Of a stretch of DNA of 64,000 nt, positions 7,889 through 16,767 are shown piece after piece (the first letter of the stretch is position 1; each line of letters opens with the position of its first letter). This DNA is from Planctomycetia bacterium (GTDB lineage: Bacteria > Planctomycetota > Planctomycetia > Pirellulales > UBA1268). The position numbers were made by a program, and so were the translations under genes. The stretch covers positions 1 to 64,000 of the forward strand of contig JAPLNR010000034.1 in the NCBI GenBank assembly GCA_026401035.1, in the 5' to 3' direction. The notes beneath the pieces were generated by a model that was not told the origin of the DNA, did no database searches, and saw nothing but the letters and a program-made list of their open reading frames with translations.

Positions 7889-9645
7889 CCGTGCCCGCGG
7901 GCGCCGGCCAGCCACTCGTCGGCCCATGTCCGCACGCCGTCGACGCCCTTCCGGTGGCAGAAATCACCGAGCGTTTCGCCAGCCTGCCGCTCCGCCTTGT
8001 AGCAGGCGAGCACGGCCGTGATCTCCTGGGAAAGATCCTCGAAGGGCACGACGTCCTTGTACTGCACATTGAGCCGGTCGCCGAGCAGCCGGCCGCCGAG
8101 GAAGATCGTGTACTTGCCGAGCGTCCGTCCCACGATGCCGATGTCGGAGTTGTAGGGGCGGGCGCAGGCGTTGGGGCAGCCGGTCATCCGCAGCGTGAAG
8201 GCGTCGTTCGCCAGGCCGAGTTTGGCGACCTCAGGCTCGAGGGTGTCGATCAGGCCGGGCAGCACCCGCTCGCTTTCCGCGACGGCCAGGCCACACGTGG
8301 GCAGCGCCACGCAGGCCATGCTCCAGCGACGGATTGTCGAGATTTCCTCGGACGTCTTCACGCCGTGGGCGTGGAGAATGTCCGCGATCTTCACACGGTC
8401 GGTGACCGTCAGGTCGGTGAACAGCAGGCTCTGATGGGCCGTGATCCTCACGCCCGGCTTGAGTTCGCGGAGAATCTGCCGGAGTGCCGTCTTCAGGCGG
8501 AACCCGTCCTTGTCGATGACCCGCCCGTTCTCGACGTTGAGCCCGTAGAAGTATTTTCCATCCCCCTGCTCGAACCAGCCGATGTGGTCATCGAAGCCGT
8601 GGACGTCGGCCGGATGGCAGGGGGCGAGCGGCTTGCCGAAGTATTCCTCGACCTTCTTTCGGAACGCCTCGAGGCCCATGGTGTGGATCGTGTATTTGAG
8701 CCGCGCCACCTTCCGGTCGGAACGGTTGCCGAAGTCGCGCTGCACCTTCACGATCGCCTCGGCAATGGCGAGCACGTCTTCGGGGGGCACGAAGCCGAGC
8801 CGCTTGGCGAGTGCGGGAAACGTCTTGGCAGCGCTCGGCGTCACACCCATGCCGCCGCCGGCGAGCACGTTGTAGCCGAGGATCTTTCCGTTCTCGTGGA
8901 CGACGAGGAAGCCGAGGTCGTTGGCGTAGACGTCGGTGCAGTTGTCCTCGGGCAGGGCGAAGGCCGTCTTGAACTTCCGCGGCAGGTAGGTGGGACCGTA
9001 GATCGGCTCCACGTCCTTCTCGCCCGACGTGCCGCCCGCGAGCGTCTTCTCACCCGTGTCGGGGTCGGTGAGCCAGATCTCGTAGTAGGCCCGCGTCCGG
9101 GGTGCGAGGTGCTTGGCGAGCTTGTCGACCATCGCCTGCATCTCGTCGCGGACGGGGTTGCCATGGATCGGGGCCGGGCAGCACATGATGTTCCGCTCGA
9201 CATCGCCGCAGGCGGCGAGCGTGGACATCTGGATGTCGTGGACCCGCTGCATGAAGGGCCTGAGGTCCCCCTTCACGACGCCGTGGTGCTGGATCGCCTG
9301 CCGCGTGGTGAGCCGGATCGTGCCGTTGCCCACTTCGTCGCCGAGGTCGATCGCCGAGAGCAACTGGTCGGCCGTGAGCTTTCCGCCCGGAACGCACGTG
9401 CGGATCATGAACGAGATCTCGCGGGTGCTCTTGGCCCCCTCCTTGGCCTTTCGCTGCTCGCGGTCGTCCTGCTGATAGGTGCCGTGGTTCTTGAGCAGCT
9501 GGATCGATGGCTTGCCGAACCCGGGGGCCCCGTCGGCGAGCTCCTTGGCAATGTCTCCGGCCAGATAGTTGCTCGCTGTCTTGACCAGCTCGACGGCAGT
9601 GGGCTTGGCGGCCGGGGCGGCTGTCGGGGATGACTCGTCTGACAT
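7885..9645 (-). CDS. Sulfite reductase, hemoprotein (siroheme/4Fe-4S) subunit
   Basis: A 586-residue protein with the duplicated nitrite/sulfite reductase fold. The iron-sulfur/siroheme ligands are visible as CVALPTC (Cx5C, near residue 435) and TGCPNACARP (Cx3C, near residue 480). Substrate and siroheme-binding residues appear in FMIRTCVPGG, RLTTRQAIQHHG and NIMCCPAP. The length and the paired half-domains match assimilatory enzymes (CysI or ferredoxin-dependent Sir) that reduce sulfite to sulfide. No flavoprotein partner gene is nearby, so the electron donor is uncertain. The start ATG 9645 precedes a typical charged N-terminus. It is divergent from the ECF sigma factor gene. Confidence 0.9.
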   Translation of the reverse strand: MSDESSPTAAPAAKPTAVELVKTASNYLAGDIAKELADGAPGFGKPSIQLLKNHGTYQQDDREQRKAKEGAKSTREISFMIRTCVPGGKLTADQLLSAIDLGDEVGNGTIRLTTRQAIQHHGVVKGDLRPFMQRVHDIQMSTLAACGDVERNIMCCPAPIHGNPVRDEMQAMVDKLAKHLAPRTRAYYEIWLTDPDTGEKTLAGGTSGEKDVEPIYGPTYLPRKFKTAFALPEDNCTDVYANDLGFLVVHENGKILGYNVLAGGGMGVTPSAAKTFPALAKRLGFVPPEDVLAIAEAIVKVQRDFGNRSDRKVARLKYTIHTMGLEAFRKKVEEYFGKPLAPCHPADVHGFDDHIGWFEQGDGKYFYGLNVENGRVIDKDGFRLKTALRQILRELKPGVRITAHQSLLFTDLTVTDRVKIADILHAHGVKTSEEISTIRRWSMACVALPTCGLAVAESERVLPGLIDTLEPEVAKLGLANDAFTLRMTGCPNACARPYNSDIGIVGRTLGKYTIFLGGRLLGDRLNVQYKDVVPFEDLSQEITAVLACYKAERQAGETLGDFCHRKGVDGVRTWADEWLAGARGHG

Positions 9646-9803
9646 GGTTTCCTGCGGCTGTTTTCGAGGTCACAATGGAGATTCGCTGCACTAGAAGAAT
9701 AGGCGATCCCGGCCGCGGGAGCGATATGTTCTCGCCCCACACAAAAAAGCCCGCCTCGTGGCTCCTTGGGGGACAGGCGGCACAGACCGGCGGAGAGAAA
9801 CGG

Positions 9804-10349
9804 GTGGCCAAAACGCCCACAACGATTGGAGAACAGCTGGCTGCGGGCGATCCCGACGCCTTTGCCGCCCTCTACGACCGGCTCTCCGTCCGCCTCTTCA
9901 ACACCGCCCGCACCATGACCGATTCCATGACAGACGCCGAGGACACCGTGCACGACGTGTTTGTGGAGCTGGCCCGCTCCCGCGACCGGCTCGCCCGGAT
10001 CACCGACCTCGACGCCTACATCTTCACGATGCTCCGTCATGCGGTCAGCCGACGCCGGCGCCGGCGGGACGTCGACCGGCGGGCGATCGATACGGTCGGC
10101 AGGCAACGGGCCGAGGCAGGCTGGTTCACCACGCAGCAGGTGGAAACGCCCGACGACGAACTGACCACAGCCGTGGCAGGATTGCCGCCGGCCCAGCGTG
10201 AGGTGCTCAGCCTGAAGATCGATGGCGGTCTCACCTTCGCGGAGATCGCGGCCGTCATCGGCACGAGCATCAACACCGCCGCCAGCCGCTACCGCTATGC
10301 ACTGGAAAAACTCCGCACCTCGATCGCAAACACGAAGGCCGTCCGATGA
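9804..10349 (+). CDS. ECF-type RNA polymerase sigma factor
   Basis: A 181-residue sigma-70 family protein with region 2 (AFAALYDRLSVRLFNTAR, DAEDTVHDVFVEL, DAYIFTMLRHAV) and region 4 (PPAQREVLSLKIDGGLTFAE, TSINTAASRYRYALEKLR), joined by a short linker and lacking region 3, as in ECF factors. I chose GTG 9804 because GGAGA lies 8 bases upstream and the region-2 alignment begins just after it; ATG 9726 is an alternative that would add 26 residues. The gene overlaps the next by 4 bp (ATGA), so it is co-translated with a small membrane protein that may control it. The promoters it recognises are unknown. Confidence 0.85.
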   Translation: MAKTPTTIGEQLAAGDPDAFAALYDRLSVRLFNTARTMTDSMTDAEDTVHDVFVELARSRDRLARITDLDAYIFTMLRHAVSRRRRRRDVDRRAIDTVGRQRAEAGWFTTQQVETPDDELTTAVAGLPPAQREVLSLKIDGGLTFAEIAAVIGTSINTAASRYRYALEKLRTSIANTKAVR

Positions 10350-10789
10350 ATACTCCGTTCGACCCCGAAACGTCAGCCGTCGAGAAGATGCTCCACGATC
10401 GCACGCGGCAAACACTCTCTCCCGCCCTGCGATCCCGGGTGCTCACGGCCGTCGATGAGGTGCTGCATGACGACCGGCTGATCCGGCGCGGGGCGCACGG
10501 CAGCGAATTCCAGTGGCTCGCCGTCGGCGGCCTGATGGCGACGGCCCTGTCGTTGCTGATTCTTGCGACCCTGTCGAGTGAAGCCGCCTCGCGCCGCATC
10601 GGCGACACGACCGAGCAGCCGCTGCTCTCGTTTGCCCAGCGGGCCGAGGCGGCCGGTATCACGCTCGACGTCATACCTCCTTCCGCCGTGCAGGTGGCCA
10701 GCGGCCTGCCCCGCGACACTGACATCCCGCTTCACCGCGAAACATTCCATATGCTCGATACTCGCCTTTTCCTGCAGGGGGACCTCTGA
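10346..10789 (+). CDS. Small single-pass membrane protein, candidate anti-sigma factor
   Basis: A 147-residue protein with a cytoplasmic-type N-terminal part (residues 1-55, charged, helical), one membrane segment (about 58-76, WLAVGGLMATALSLLILAT) and a roughly 70-residue outer part. The position directly after an ECF sigma gene with ATGA overlap is the standard place for an anti-sigma factor, and the topology fits. The zinc-binding Hx3Cx2C signature of the classical ZAS class is missing, so this is inference from context. It also overlaps the following gene by one base (TGATG), suggesting a three-gene operon. Confidence 0.7.
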   Translation: MNTPFDPETSAVEKMLHDRTRQTLSPALRSRVLTAVDEVLHDDRLIRRGAHGSEFQWLAVGGLMATALSLLILATLSSEAASRRIGDTTEQPLLSFAQRAEAAGITLDVIPPSAVQVASGLPRDTDIPLHRETFHMLDTRLFLQGDL

Positions 10790-12449
10790 TGGGCCATTTT
10801 CTCTTCTTCGTGTTCGTCGTCGCATCCTGCCTGCTCTGGTCGGCCGCCTGGACGGCGGCCGCGGCGCGAACGCAGCGACGCTGGCTGCGGCGGCTGCTCG
10901 AGGGGGTGGCCTGGAGCGCACCCGTCGCTGCACTTCTGCCGTTCGTAGCGTTCACGGCATTTCTCACCTTCTGGAAGCCCATGCCGACCAACTGGTTCGG
11001 TCCCACGCTCGCCACGTTTCTGTCGGCACTCATCGGCGGCATCTGGATCGTTTGGGCGGGGCTTGCTCGGGCAAACGCGAAGCCGCTGCGTGCTGAGGCA
11101 GACCCCGTGCCGCCGGCTGCCCGCTGGCCGGTCGTCGGCCTGGGGGCGGCCTTCGTGATAGCCAAGGCGGTGTCGTTTGGCACGCTCCTGATCCTCGACA
11201 ACGCCGTGGCGGCGCAGGCACCCTACCTGCGGCTCGAGGCGGGGCAGCTGATGCAGGCCAACATCCCGCCAGTCGTGCCTGACTCGCAGAACGCCGCCCC
11301 GCTCTACGGCAGGCCTTCGCGGCACTCGACGCCGATGCCGCGCTCAAGTCGGATGAGTCGCCGCTCACGAAGGCGACGACGATCGACGTGGCCAATCGGG
11401 CCGTGACCGATCTGCTGGCCAGACATGCAGCCACGCTCGACCTGATCCGCCGCGCCGCCGATCGCGACACATGCCGGTTCCAGCGGGACTGGACGCGACC
11501 GTCCATCGATATGCTGCTGCCGGAAATGCAATCGCTGCGCACGGCGGCCCGCCTGCTCGTGCTGGACGCCCGTCGGGAGGCGGCCGACGGCAACGCCGCC
11601 GACGCCCTTCACGATGTGGCACGTATCCAGCGGATCGGTCGGCATTCCGCCAGCGAACCGCTCCTGATCTCGAACCTGGTCGGTCTGGCCATCGATGCGA
11701 TGGCCCTCGAGACGTTCGCGAAGGTGCTACCGACGCTCAAAACAAATGACCTCACCGCACTCGACTCGTCCGACATCCGCGATCTCGTCACGACCCCGCC
11801 GGCCATGGCGAGCCATTACTACGGCGAGGAGGCCTTCGGGCTCTCGACGTTTGCAGACATGGCAGACAGCCGGTTCGGCGTGGCGAATGCCCTCGAGATG
11901 TTCGCGAATCAGCCACAGCGGCCGTTTCTCTCCCGCATCCTGCCTCTGACTCTCCTCTACCGCGTCTTTTTCCTCGAGGCCGACCTGACGGGCTACCGGT
12001 CGATCATGCGGAAGTACCAGCAACTGGCTGCCGGATCGGAGCCCTACCCGGAGGTGAAGAAGAAGACCGACGCCATGGAAAAGGAGCTTTGGGACCGCAG
12101 CCCGGGCATGATGACGTCGCTGATCATGCCGGCGCTGGGGGGCGTCTTCCGCGCACAGGCCCAGAACGTCGCCCGGCAGCGGGCCGCCTCCGCCCTCGTC
12201 GCCGCCACGAGGCAGCGATTGGAAACCGAGACGACGCCCACGACCTTCGAGGAACTCTCCACGAAGCTCGTGCCACCCGCATCCCGCGACCCCTTCACGG
12301 CCGACCGGCCGCTGGTCATGAAGCAGACCGACGACGCGCTGCTCGTCTACTCCGTCGGCCCCGACGGCGAGGACGACGGCGGCCCACCCGCTCCGGGCGC
12401 GGAGAAGGTCGAGGGCAACGACGACGTTGGCCTGCGGATGGCCTTGTAG
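10789..12449 (+). pseudogene. Membrane protein gene broken by a single-base frameshift
   Basis: Two ORFs (10789-11406 and GTG-started 11388-12449) are halves of one gene. The first encodes an N-terminus with three to four membrane segments, then turns into an Arg/Ser-rich shadow after NAAPLYG. From about 11309 the other frame reads QAFAALDADAALKSDES and runs without interruption into the second ORF, so one base appears to be missing near 11307-11310. The repaired product would be about 553 residues: membrane domain, then a mostly helical domain ending in a short DxFT-type segment (PFTADRPLVMK). The function is unknown. It is the third gene of the ECF operon. A sequencing or assembly error is as likely as a true mutation. 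Confidence 0.75.
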
Positions 12450-12460
12450 CCCATCCGCGG

Positions 12461-13525
12461 CTACCTGACCGGCAGATCGAAGTCGCCCGTGCGATCCCGC
12501 CACACGCAGTGGATATGGTTCGCGGGATTCCCCTCGGCGTCGGGCTGCACGTTGACGAACTCGATCACGAACGTCGGCCCCTCGATGCGGTAGGCATGGC
12601 CGACGCCCGGGCTCAGGCTCCCGGCCCAGGCAAAGCGGACGGCAGCCCAGCCCTCGTCATCGATCAGCCGCATCCGCTCCTCCACGACCTCCTCCCGCAT
12701 CGGTTCGCAATACGCTTCCACGATCTCGAGCAGGAGCTGCTGCTGGTCGGCGGTCAGTTCTGCAAACCCGATGCCCGCCGCTGGTTCCTGCGGCGGCTGC
12801 GGGTCGCCGGCGGCGCGGATCTCTTTCGGAGCCTCGGCGGCGATCACCGCCTTGTCCCGTTGGTCGGCAGCAAGCGAGTTCACCAGTTCGAAGGCCAACG
12901 TCTCCTCGTCGGCCAGCACACGGTGGCCAGCCGGCGGCAGTCCGGCGAACGTCGCCTTCACCTCGGCAGGGTTGGCACCCATGAACTGGGGCGTCGAGTC
13001 GACGAGTTTTCCGTCCTGCATCGTGAAGTTGAGCGAGAGATGGTGCCCTTCGATGGAAAGGCCCCACCGGCCGGCGCTCGCGGGCGTTCCGAAGACGGTG
13101 AAGAAATACCGCCTGGCATCCCGGATATTCTTCGCCTTCGAGCCCTCGAGGATCCGCAGCAGTTCATCGAGCTGCATGATCTCCGTCGACTTCCGGTATC
13201 CGACCTGCGAGACCGCTGCCGCGAGCAGTCGTAATGCCGCCGCCTGCTGGGCATCCGTCATGTCGCGCAGCTGCACGCCCTTCCGGCTCGGCTTTGGGAC
13301 AAAATGCCACTCCGTCCGTGTCGCCGCCTCGAATGGCCGGACAGCCAGGGCCTTCTGCTCCGCATCGAGCGTGCCGATCCACTCGACCGCCGACCGGGTC
13401 AGCGCCTCGGCGGCACCATTGCTGAACAGCGCCGCCATGGTGACGCCCGCCAGCAAGCCGGTGGCCACGACGCCTGCCGCGGCCTGTGCGAGCTTTGCAA
13501 CCGGCATTGGCATAGGATGTTTCAT
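12461..13525 (-). CDS. DUF3500 family protein
   Basis: A 354-residue protein with an N-terminal hydrophobic segment (residues 10-34) consistent with export. The DUF3500 pattern is clear: RPFEAATRTEWHFVPKP, then ARRYFFTVFGTP, WGLSIEGHHLSLNF and the C-terminal NHIHCVWRD. Members are predicted secreted proteins of uncharacterised function found often in planctomycetes. It is the last gene of the minus-strand operon that begins with the cytochrome/DUF1549 gene, 27 bp after the LRR lipoprotein gene. ATG codons three and five positions in are alternative starts. Confidence 0.85.
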   Translation of the reverse strand: MKHPMPMPVAKLAQAAAGVVATGLLAGVTMAALFSNGAAEALTRSAVEWIGTLDAEQKALAVRPFEAATRTEWHFVPKPSRKGVQLRDMTDAQQAAALRLLAAAVSQVGYRKSTEIMQLDELLRILEGSKAKNIRDARRYFFTVFGTPASAGRWGLSIEGHHLSLNFTMQDGKLVDSTPQFMGANPAEVKATFAGLPPAGHRVLADEETLAFELVNSLAADQRDKAVIAAEAPKEIRAAGDPQPPQEPAAGIGFAELTADQQQLLLEIVEAYCEPMREEVVEERMRLIDDEGWAAVRFAWAGSLSPGVGHAYRIEGPTFVIEFVNVQPDAEGNPANHIHCVWRDRTGDFDLPVR

Positions 13526-13552
13526 GAGATCACTCGGTATCGGAGCGGGAGG

Positions 13553-14281
13553 TCAGTGGCGATCGCGGTTTGGATCGCGGTCGTGGTGAGCCTGATCCAC
13601 GTGCACGTGGACATGAGGATGCCTACGAAAATACTCCGACCAGGCCTCGTCCGACACCCCAGCTCCATCCAGGTAGAGATTCCCCAGCGCCGAGAGCCCC
13701 GCGAGGATCCGCAGCCCCTCGTCGCCGATCGGCACGTCGATCAGATGGAGAGATCGGAGCCCACGCAGCCCGACGAGCGCCGCACAGACCTCGGAACCGG
13801 CTAGTGTGCATCCCCCCAGACGAAGACTCCGCAGGTGCGGAAGCGCCTCCAGCGCCCGGATTCCCTCGGCCGTGCAGGCGGCCTGCGGCACGTTGAGATC
13901 ACGGAGCGACGTGCAGGCCGCGAGCACATGAAAACCCTGGTCGGTCAGCGGCGATTCACGGACCACGAGCCGCTCGAGTCGCGGCAGCGTGGCGAAAATC
14001 TCCGCCCGGCTGTCATTCGCGACGCCTTGCGCGATCACAAGCTCCCGCAATCCTTCGAGACCACGAAGCGACGCCCACTCGTCGTCGGTCAGCGACCGGT
14101 CGGCGACCAGCCGATCCGAGTCACCGCTCCGCACGGCCGCAATCCGCTCGGCGACCGAAGGCGTGACGGCGACCCCAGTCGGCTGCAGCCCAGCCGTCTC
14201 CTGCCGCCCGCAACCGGCCATGGCCAATGCCACGGTAAACAAGCAGACCAACGGCAACAGCCTGCCAATGACCGCTCTCAC
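13553..14281 (-). CDS. Leucine-rich-repeat lipoprotein
   Basis: A 242-residue protein. The GTG start at 14281 overlaps the stop of the upstream gene (GTGA), so I reject the track start at 14497, which lies inside that gene. Residues 1-24 form a lipoprotein signal ending in the lipobox ALAMAGC. After a linker, about six LRR units follow (LRGLEGLRELVI, LPRLERLVV, CTSLRDLNV, LPHLRSLRL, LRGLRSLHL, LSALGNLYL), giving a curved protein-binding surface. The C-terminus is His/Asp-rich (HPHVHVHVDQAHHDRD), possibly metal-binding. It probably acts at a membrane with the DUF1501 and cytochrome proteins encoded upstream. Confidence 0.8.
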   Translation of the reverse strand: MRAVIGRLLPLVCLFTVALAMAGCGRQETAGLQPTGVAVTPSVAERIAAVRSGDSDRLVADRSLTDDEWASLRGLEGLRELVIAQGVANDSRAEIFATLPRLERLVVRESPLTDQGFHVLAACTSLRDLNVPQAACTAEGIRALEALPHLRSLRLGGCTLAGSEVCAALVGLRGLRSLHLIDVPIGDEGLRILAGLSALGNLYLDGAGVSDEAWSEYFRRHPHVHVHVDQAHHDRDPNRDRH

Positions 14282-15276
14282 GGATCGAGCACCACCGCCA
14301 CGGGCAGCGAGTTGCCGAACGTCGTGAAGTCCTTGAACGTCCAGACAACCTGCTTCTCGGGCGTCACCTCGATGATCTGCGGATTGTCCGGGCCCGCATG
14401 GCAGTTGACCAGGAGCGTGTTGCCGTTCGGCAGCCGGCTGACCTGCGTCACCCAGGCGAGCGTGATGTCCGGCAGGTCGTGCTGCTCGATCTTCCACACG
14501 ATCTCCTTCTCCGGCGTCACCTCGAGCACGCTGTGGCCGTTGCCCGTGCCGACGAGCGTGTTGCCGTTGGCGAGCCGCACGGCCGAATAGGCCTGATCGC
14601 CGAAGGCCTCGGGGCCATGCCCGCCCTTCTTCGGCTTGTCGAAGAGCGGCACGTCGAACTCCCAGATGACTGTTCCCTTGGCATCATACTCGCGAATCAC
14701 ACCGTCCTTCTCGTGGGCCACGAGGTAGGTTCCGGCCGCGGTCTTGCGGGCATTCCGCGTGTCGGAATGCGCTGACCGGGTATTCACTGTCAGCGGGATC
14801 TCGTGCTGCAGGTTCCCATCGCGATCGACCTCGATGATCCGTGCGGGCCCCGACTCCACGATCATCGTCGTTCCGTCGGGCAGCCGCTGGAAGGCGTGCA
14901 CCTCGACCGTCCGGCCGGCATTGCCATTCCGCTTGGCGTTGTAGTCCCAGATAGGCTTCCGGCTGCCGTCGAGCTCCACGATCCGCGTCCAACCGTCCTG
15001 GTAGAGGATGTGGCCGTCGGGCAGCAGGTGCAGGTCGTGGATCTGGCCGACGGGGAGCTTCCACTCCACCCGTCCGTCGGGCGCGATCGATGCGAGCGTC
15101 CGCTTGGAGCCGTCCGCCGCGATCACGCGGCGAGTTGTCCCCGTCTGCACTGCCGTCGGCGGTGCCTCCGCGGAAGCCGCCGCTGCGAAAAAAAAGGTGA
15201 CAGCCACCAAATTTGGGAAAGATAGGCAACCAAATACCGCAGCTTGCCCAAATTTGGTGGCTGTCACCTTTTTCAT
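14278..15276 (-). CDS. Secreted beta-propeller protein
   Basis: A 332-residue protein made of repeated blades with the pattern LPDGxxLxxD / IVELDGxxKxIWxY (LLPDGHILYQDG, RLPDGTTMIVES, RLANGNTLVGTG, RLPNGNTLLVNC). This resembles arylsulfotransferase/NHL-like propellers, with EVTPEKEIVWK blade ends. The first 31 codons, including the start codon, lie in a 27-bp inverted repeat element (15191-15273); together with the AAAASA that follows they form an apparently good signal peptide. The ATG overlaps the TGA of the DUF1501 gene (ATGA), and the 3' end overlaps the LRR gene, so all three are translationally coupled. No enzymatic residues could be identified. Confidence 0.8.
   Translation of the reverse strand: MKKVTATKFGQAAVFGCLSFPNLVAVTFFFAAAASAEAPPTAVQTGTTRRVIAADGSKRTLASIAPDGRVEWKLPVGQIHDLHLLPDGHILYQDGWTRIVELDGSRKPIWDYNAKRNGNAGRTVEVHAFQRLPDGTTMIVESGPARIIEVDRDGNLQHEIPLTVNTRSAHSDTRNARKTAAGTYLVAHEKDGVIREYDAKGTVIWEFDVPLFDKPKKGGHGPEAFGDQAYSAVRLANGNTLVGTGNGHSVLEVTPEKEIVWKIEQHDLPDITLAWVTQVSRLPNGNTLLVNCHAGPDNPQIIEVTPEKQVVWTFKDFTTFGNSLPVAVVLDP
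15191..15273. repeat. Inverted-repeat (MITE/REP-like) element with GGTGACAGCCACC core
   Basis: Two perfect 27-bp arms, 15191-15217 (beginning AAAAAGGTGACAGCCACC) and 15247-15273 (ending GGTGGCTGTCACCTTTTT), enclose a 29-bp spacer. The outer part of the arm recurs as a compact hairpin at 42051-42073. The element is transcribed and translated as the 5' end of the propeller gene. Its last T is the first base of the TGA stop of the DUF1501 gene. Confidence 0.85.
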
Positions 15277-16763
15277 GCGATGATTTCCTTGATGGGTTCG
15301 ACGTGCTCGACGCCGACGAGTTTCTGATCCAGGCCGCCGAAGAAGTAGCTGAGACGGTTGGGGTCGAGGCCGAGTTGCTGCAGCACCGTGGCGTGCAGGC
15401 TCTTCACGTGAAAGCCTGTCTTCCCGTCGTGGACCGGCGCGATCGCCGCGGAACCGAGCTCATCGGTTTCGCCCACGCTCACGCCCCCCTTGATGCCGCC
15501 GCCGGCCATCCACATCGTGAAGCCGTAGGCGTTGTGATCGCGGCCCGTACCCTCGGCGTATTCCGCCGTCGGCTGCCGGCCGAACTCGCCCCCCCAGATC
15601 ACGAGCGTGCTGTCGAGCAGGCCCGAACGCTTTAGATCGGTGAGCAGCGCTGCCACCGGCTGGTCGGTGTTGCCGGCATGAAAGTTGTGGTTTTTTTCCA
15701 TGTCGGTGTGGGCATCCCAGTTGTCGTCGTTGTGGGCACCGCCGGAATACAACTGCACGAAACGCACACCCCGCTCGACGAGCCGCCGTGCCAGCAGGCA
15801 CCGCCTGCCGAAATCGGCCGTCCGCGGCTTGTCGAGGCCGTAGAGCTGTTGCGTCTCTGCGGTCTCTCTCGAGAGGTCGACCGCCTCGGGCGCATGCTCC
15901 TGCATCTTCCAAGCGAGTTCGTAGGAGGCGATGCGGGCCGCCAGTTCCGTGTTGTCGCCCCGCGACAGCAGGTGGGCGGTGTTTGCCTCGCGCAGGGCAT
16001 CGAGCAGCGCCCGCTGGGCCTCGAGCGGCATGTCATCGGGCGGCGCAAGGTCGAGGATCGGCGAGCCCTTGGATCGCAGGAGCGTGCCCTGATAGGTCGC
16101 TGGCATAAAGCCGCTCGACCAGTTTTTCGCGCCTGAGATCGGGCCCCCCGTCGGGTCGAGCATGACGACGAATCCCGGCAGATTTTCATTCACGCTGCCA
16201 AGTCCGTAGTTGGCCCATGAGCCGAGGCAGGGCGCACCCGACTGGATCTTGCCAGAATTCATCTGCAGCATTGCCGAGCCATGGATCGGCGAATCGGCCG
16301 TCATCGAGTGGATGAAGGCGATGTCGTCGACGTGCTGCGCTGTATGCGGAAACAGATCGCTCACCCACTTGCCACACTGGCCGTATTGCTTGAACTTCCA
16401 CTTCGGTCCGACGACACGTCCCTGGTTTTTCTCACCACCGCGGCCCTTCGTCTTCACCTCGATCGTCTGACCGTCGAGCGGATAGAGCGCCGGCTTGTAG
16501 TCGAACGTGTCGACGTGGCTGGGGCCGCCATACATGAAGAGGAAGATCACGCTCTTGGCCTTCGGCGCGAAATGCGGCGGCTTGGCGGCGAGCGGATTCA
16601 CGAACGGGGTGCCGCTGGCAGCCCGCACCTGCCGCGCGAAAAACCCCTGGTCCAGCAGGCCCGAGAGCGCGAGCCCCGTGAACGCCCCCCCAGCCTCCCA
16701 GAAGAATTCACGGCGGGTGCGCCGGCAGAACTGTCCGTGCGGCTGATCATGATTGGTTGCCAT
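15273..16763 (-). CDS. DUF1501 domain protein (Tat-exported, sulfatase-fold-like)
   Basis: A 496-residue protein with a twin-arginine-type leader (CRRTRREFFWEAGG followed by a hydrophobic stretch) and the DUF1501 landmarks MYGGPSHVDTFDYKP, HSMTADSPIHGSAM, GGAHNDDNWDAH, WGGEFGRQPT and GRDHN. The family is related to alkaline-phosphatase/sulfatase folds and is expanded in planctomycetes, almost always paired with a DUF1549/DUF1553 cytochrome protein, as here (4-bp gap upstream). It is presumably periplasmic. Its biochemical role is not established; a hydrolase working with the cytochrome partner on polysaccharide-derived material is inference. Confidence 0.92.
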   Translation of the reverse strand: MATNHDQPHGQFCRRTRREFFWEAGGAFTGLALSGLLDQGFFARQVRAASGTPFVNPLAAKPPHFAPKAKSVIFLFMYGGPSHVDTFDYKPALYPLDGQTIEVKTKGRGGEKNQGRVVGPKWKFKQYGQCGKWVSDLFPHTAQHVDDIAFIHSMTADSPIHGSAMLQMNSGKIQSGAPCLGSWANYGLGSVNENLPGFVVMLDPTGGPISGAKNWSSGFMPATYQGTLLRSKGSPILDLAPPDDMPLEAQRALLDALREANTAHLLSRGDNTELAARIASYELAWKMQEHAPEAVDLSRETAETQQLYGLDKPRTADFGRRCLLARRLVERGVRFVQLYSGGAHNDDNWDAHTDMEKNHNFHAGNTDQPVAALLTDLKRSGLLDSTLVIWGGEFGRQPTAEYAEGTGRDHNAYGFTMWMAGGGIKGGVSVGETDELGSAAIAPVHDGKTGFHVKSLHATVLQQLGLDPNRLSYFFGGLDQKLVGVEHVEPIKEIIA

Positions 16764-16767
16764 GATG

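Noticed and set aside
7663-9633. 656-residue plus-strand ORF
   Set aside because: Exact antisense of the sulfite reductase gene, with shadow-type composition and no domain pattern.
11388-12449. Independent GTG-started gene
   Set aside because: The frame continues sensibly upstream of the GTG into the first ORF, so it is the second half of a frameshifted gene.
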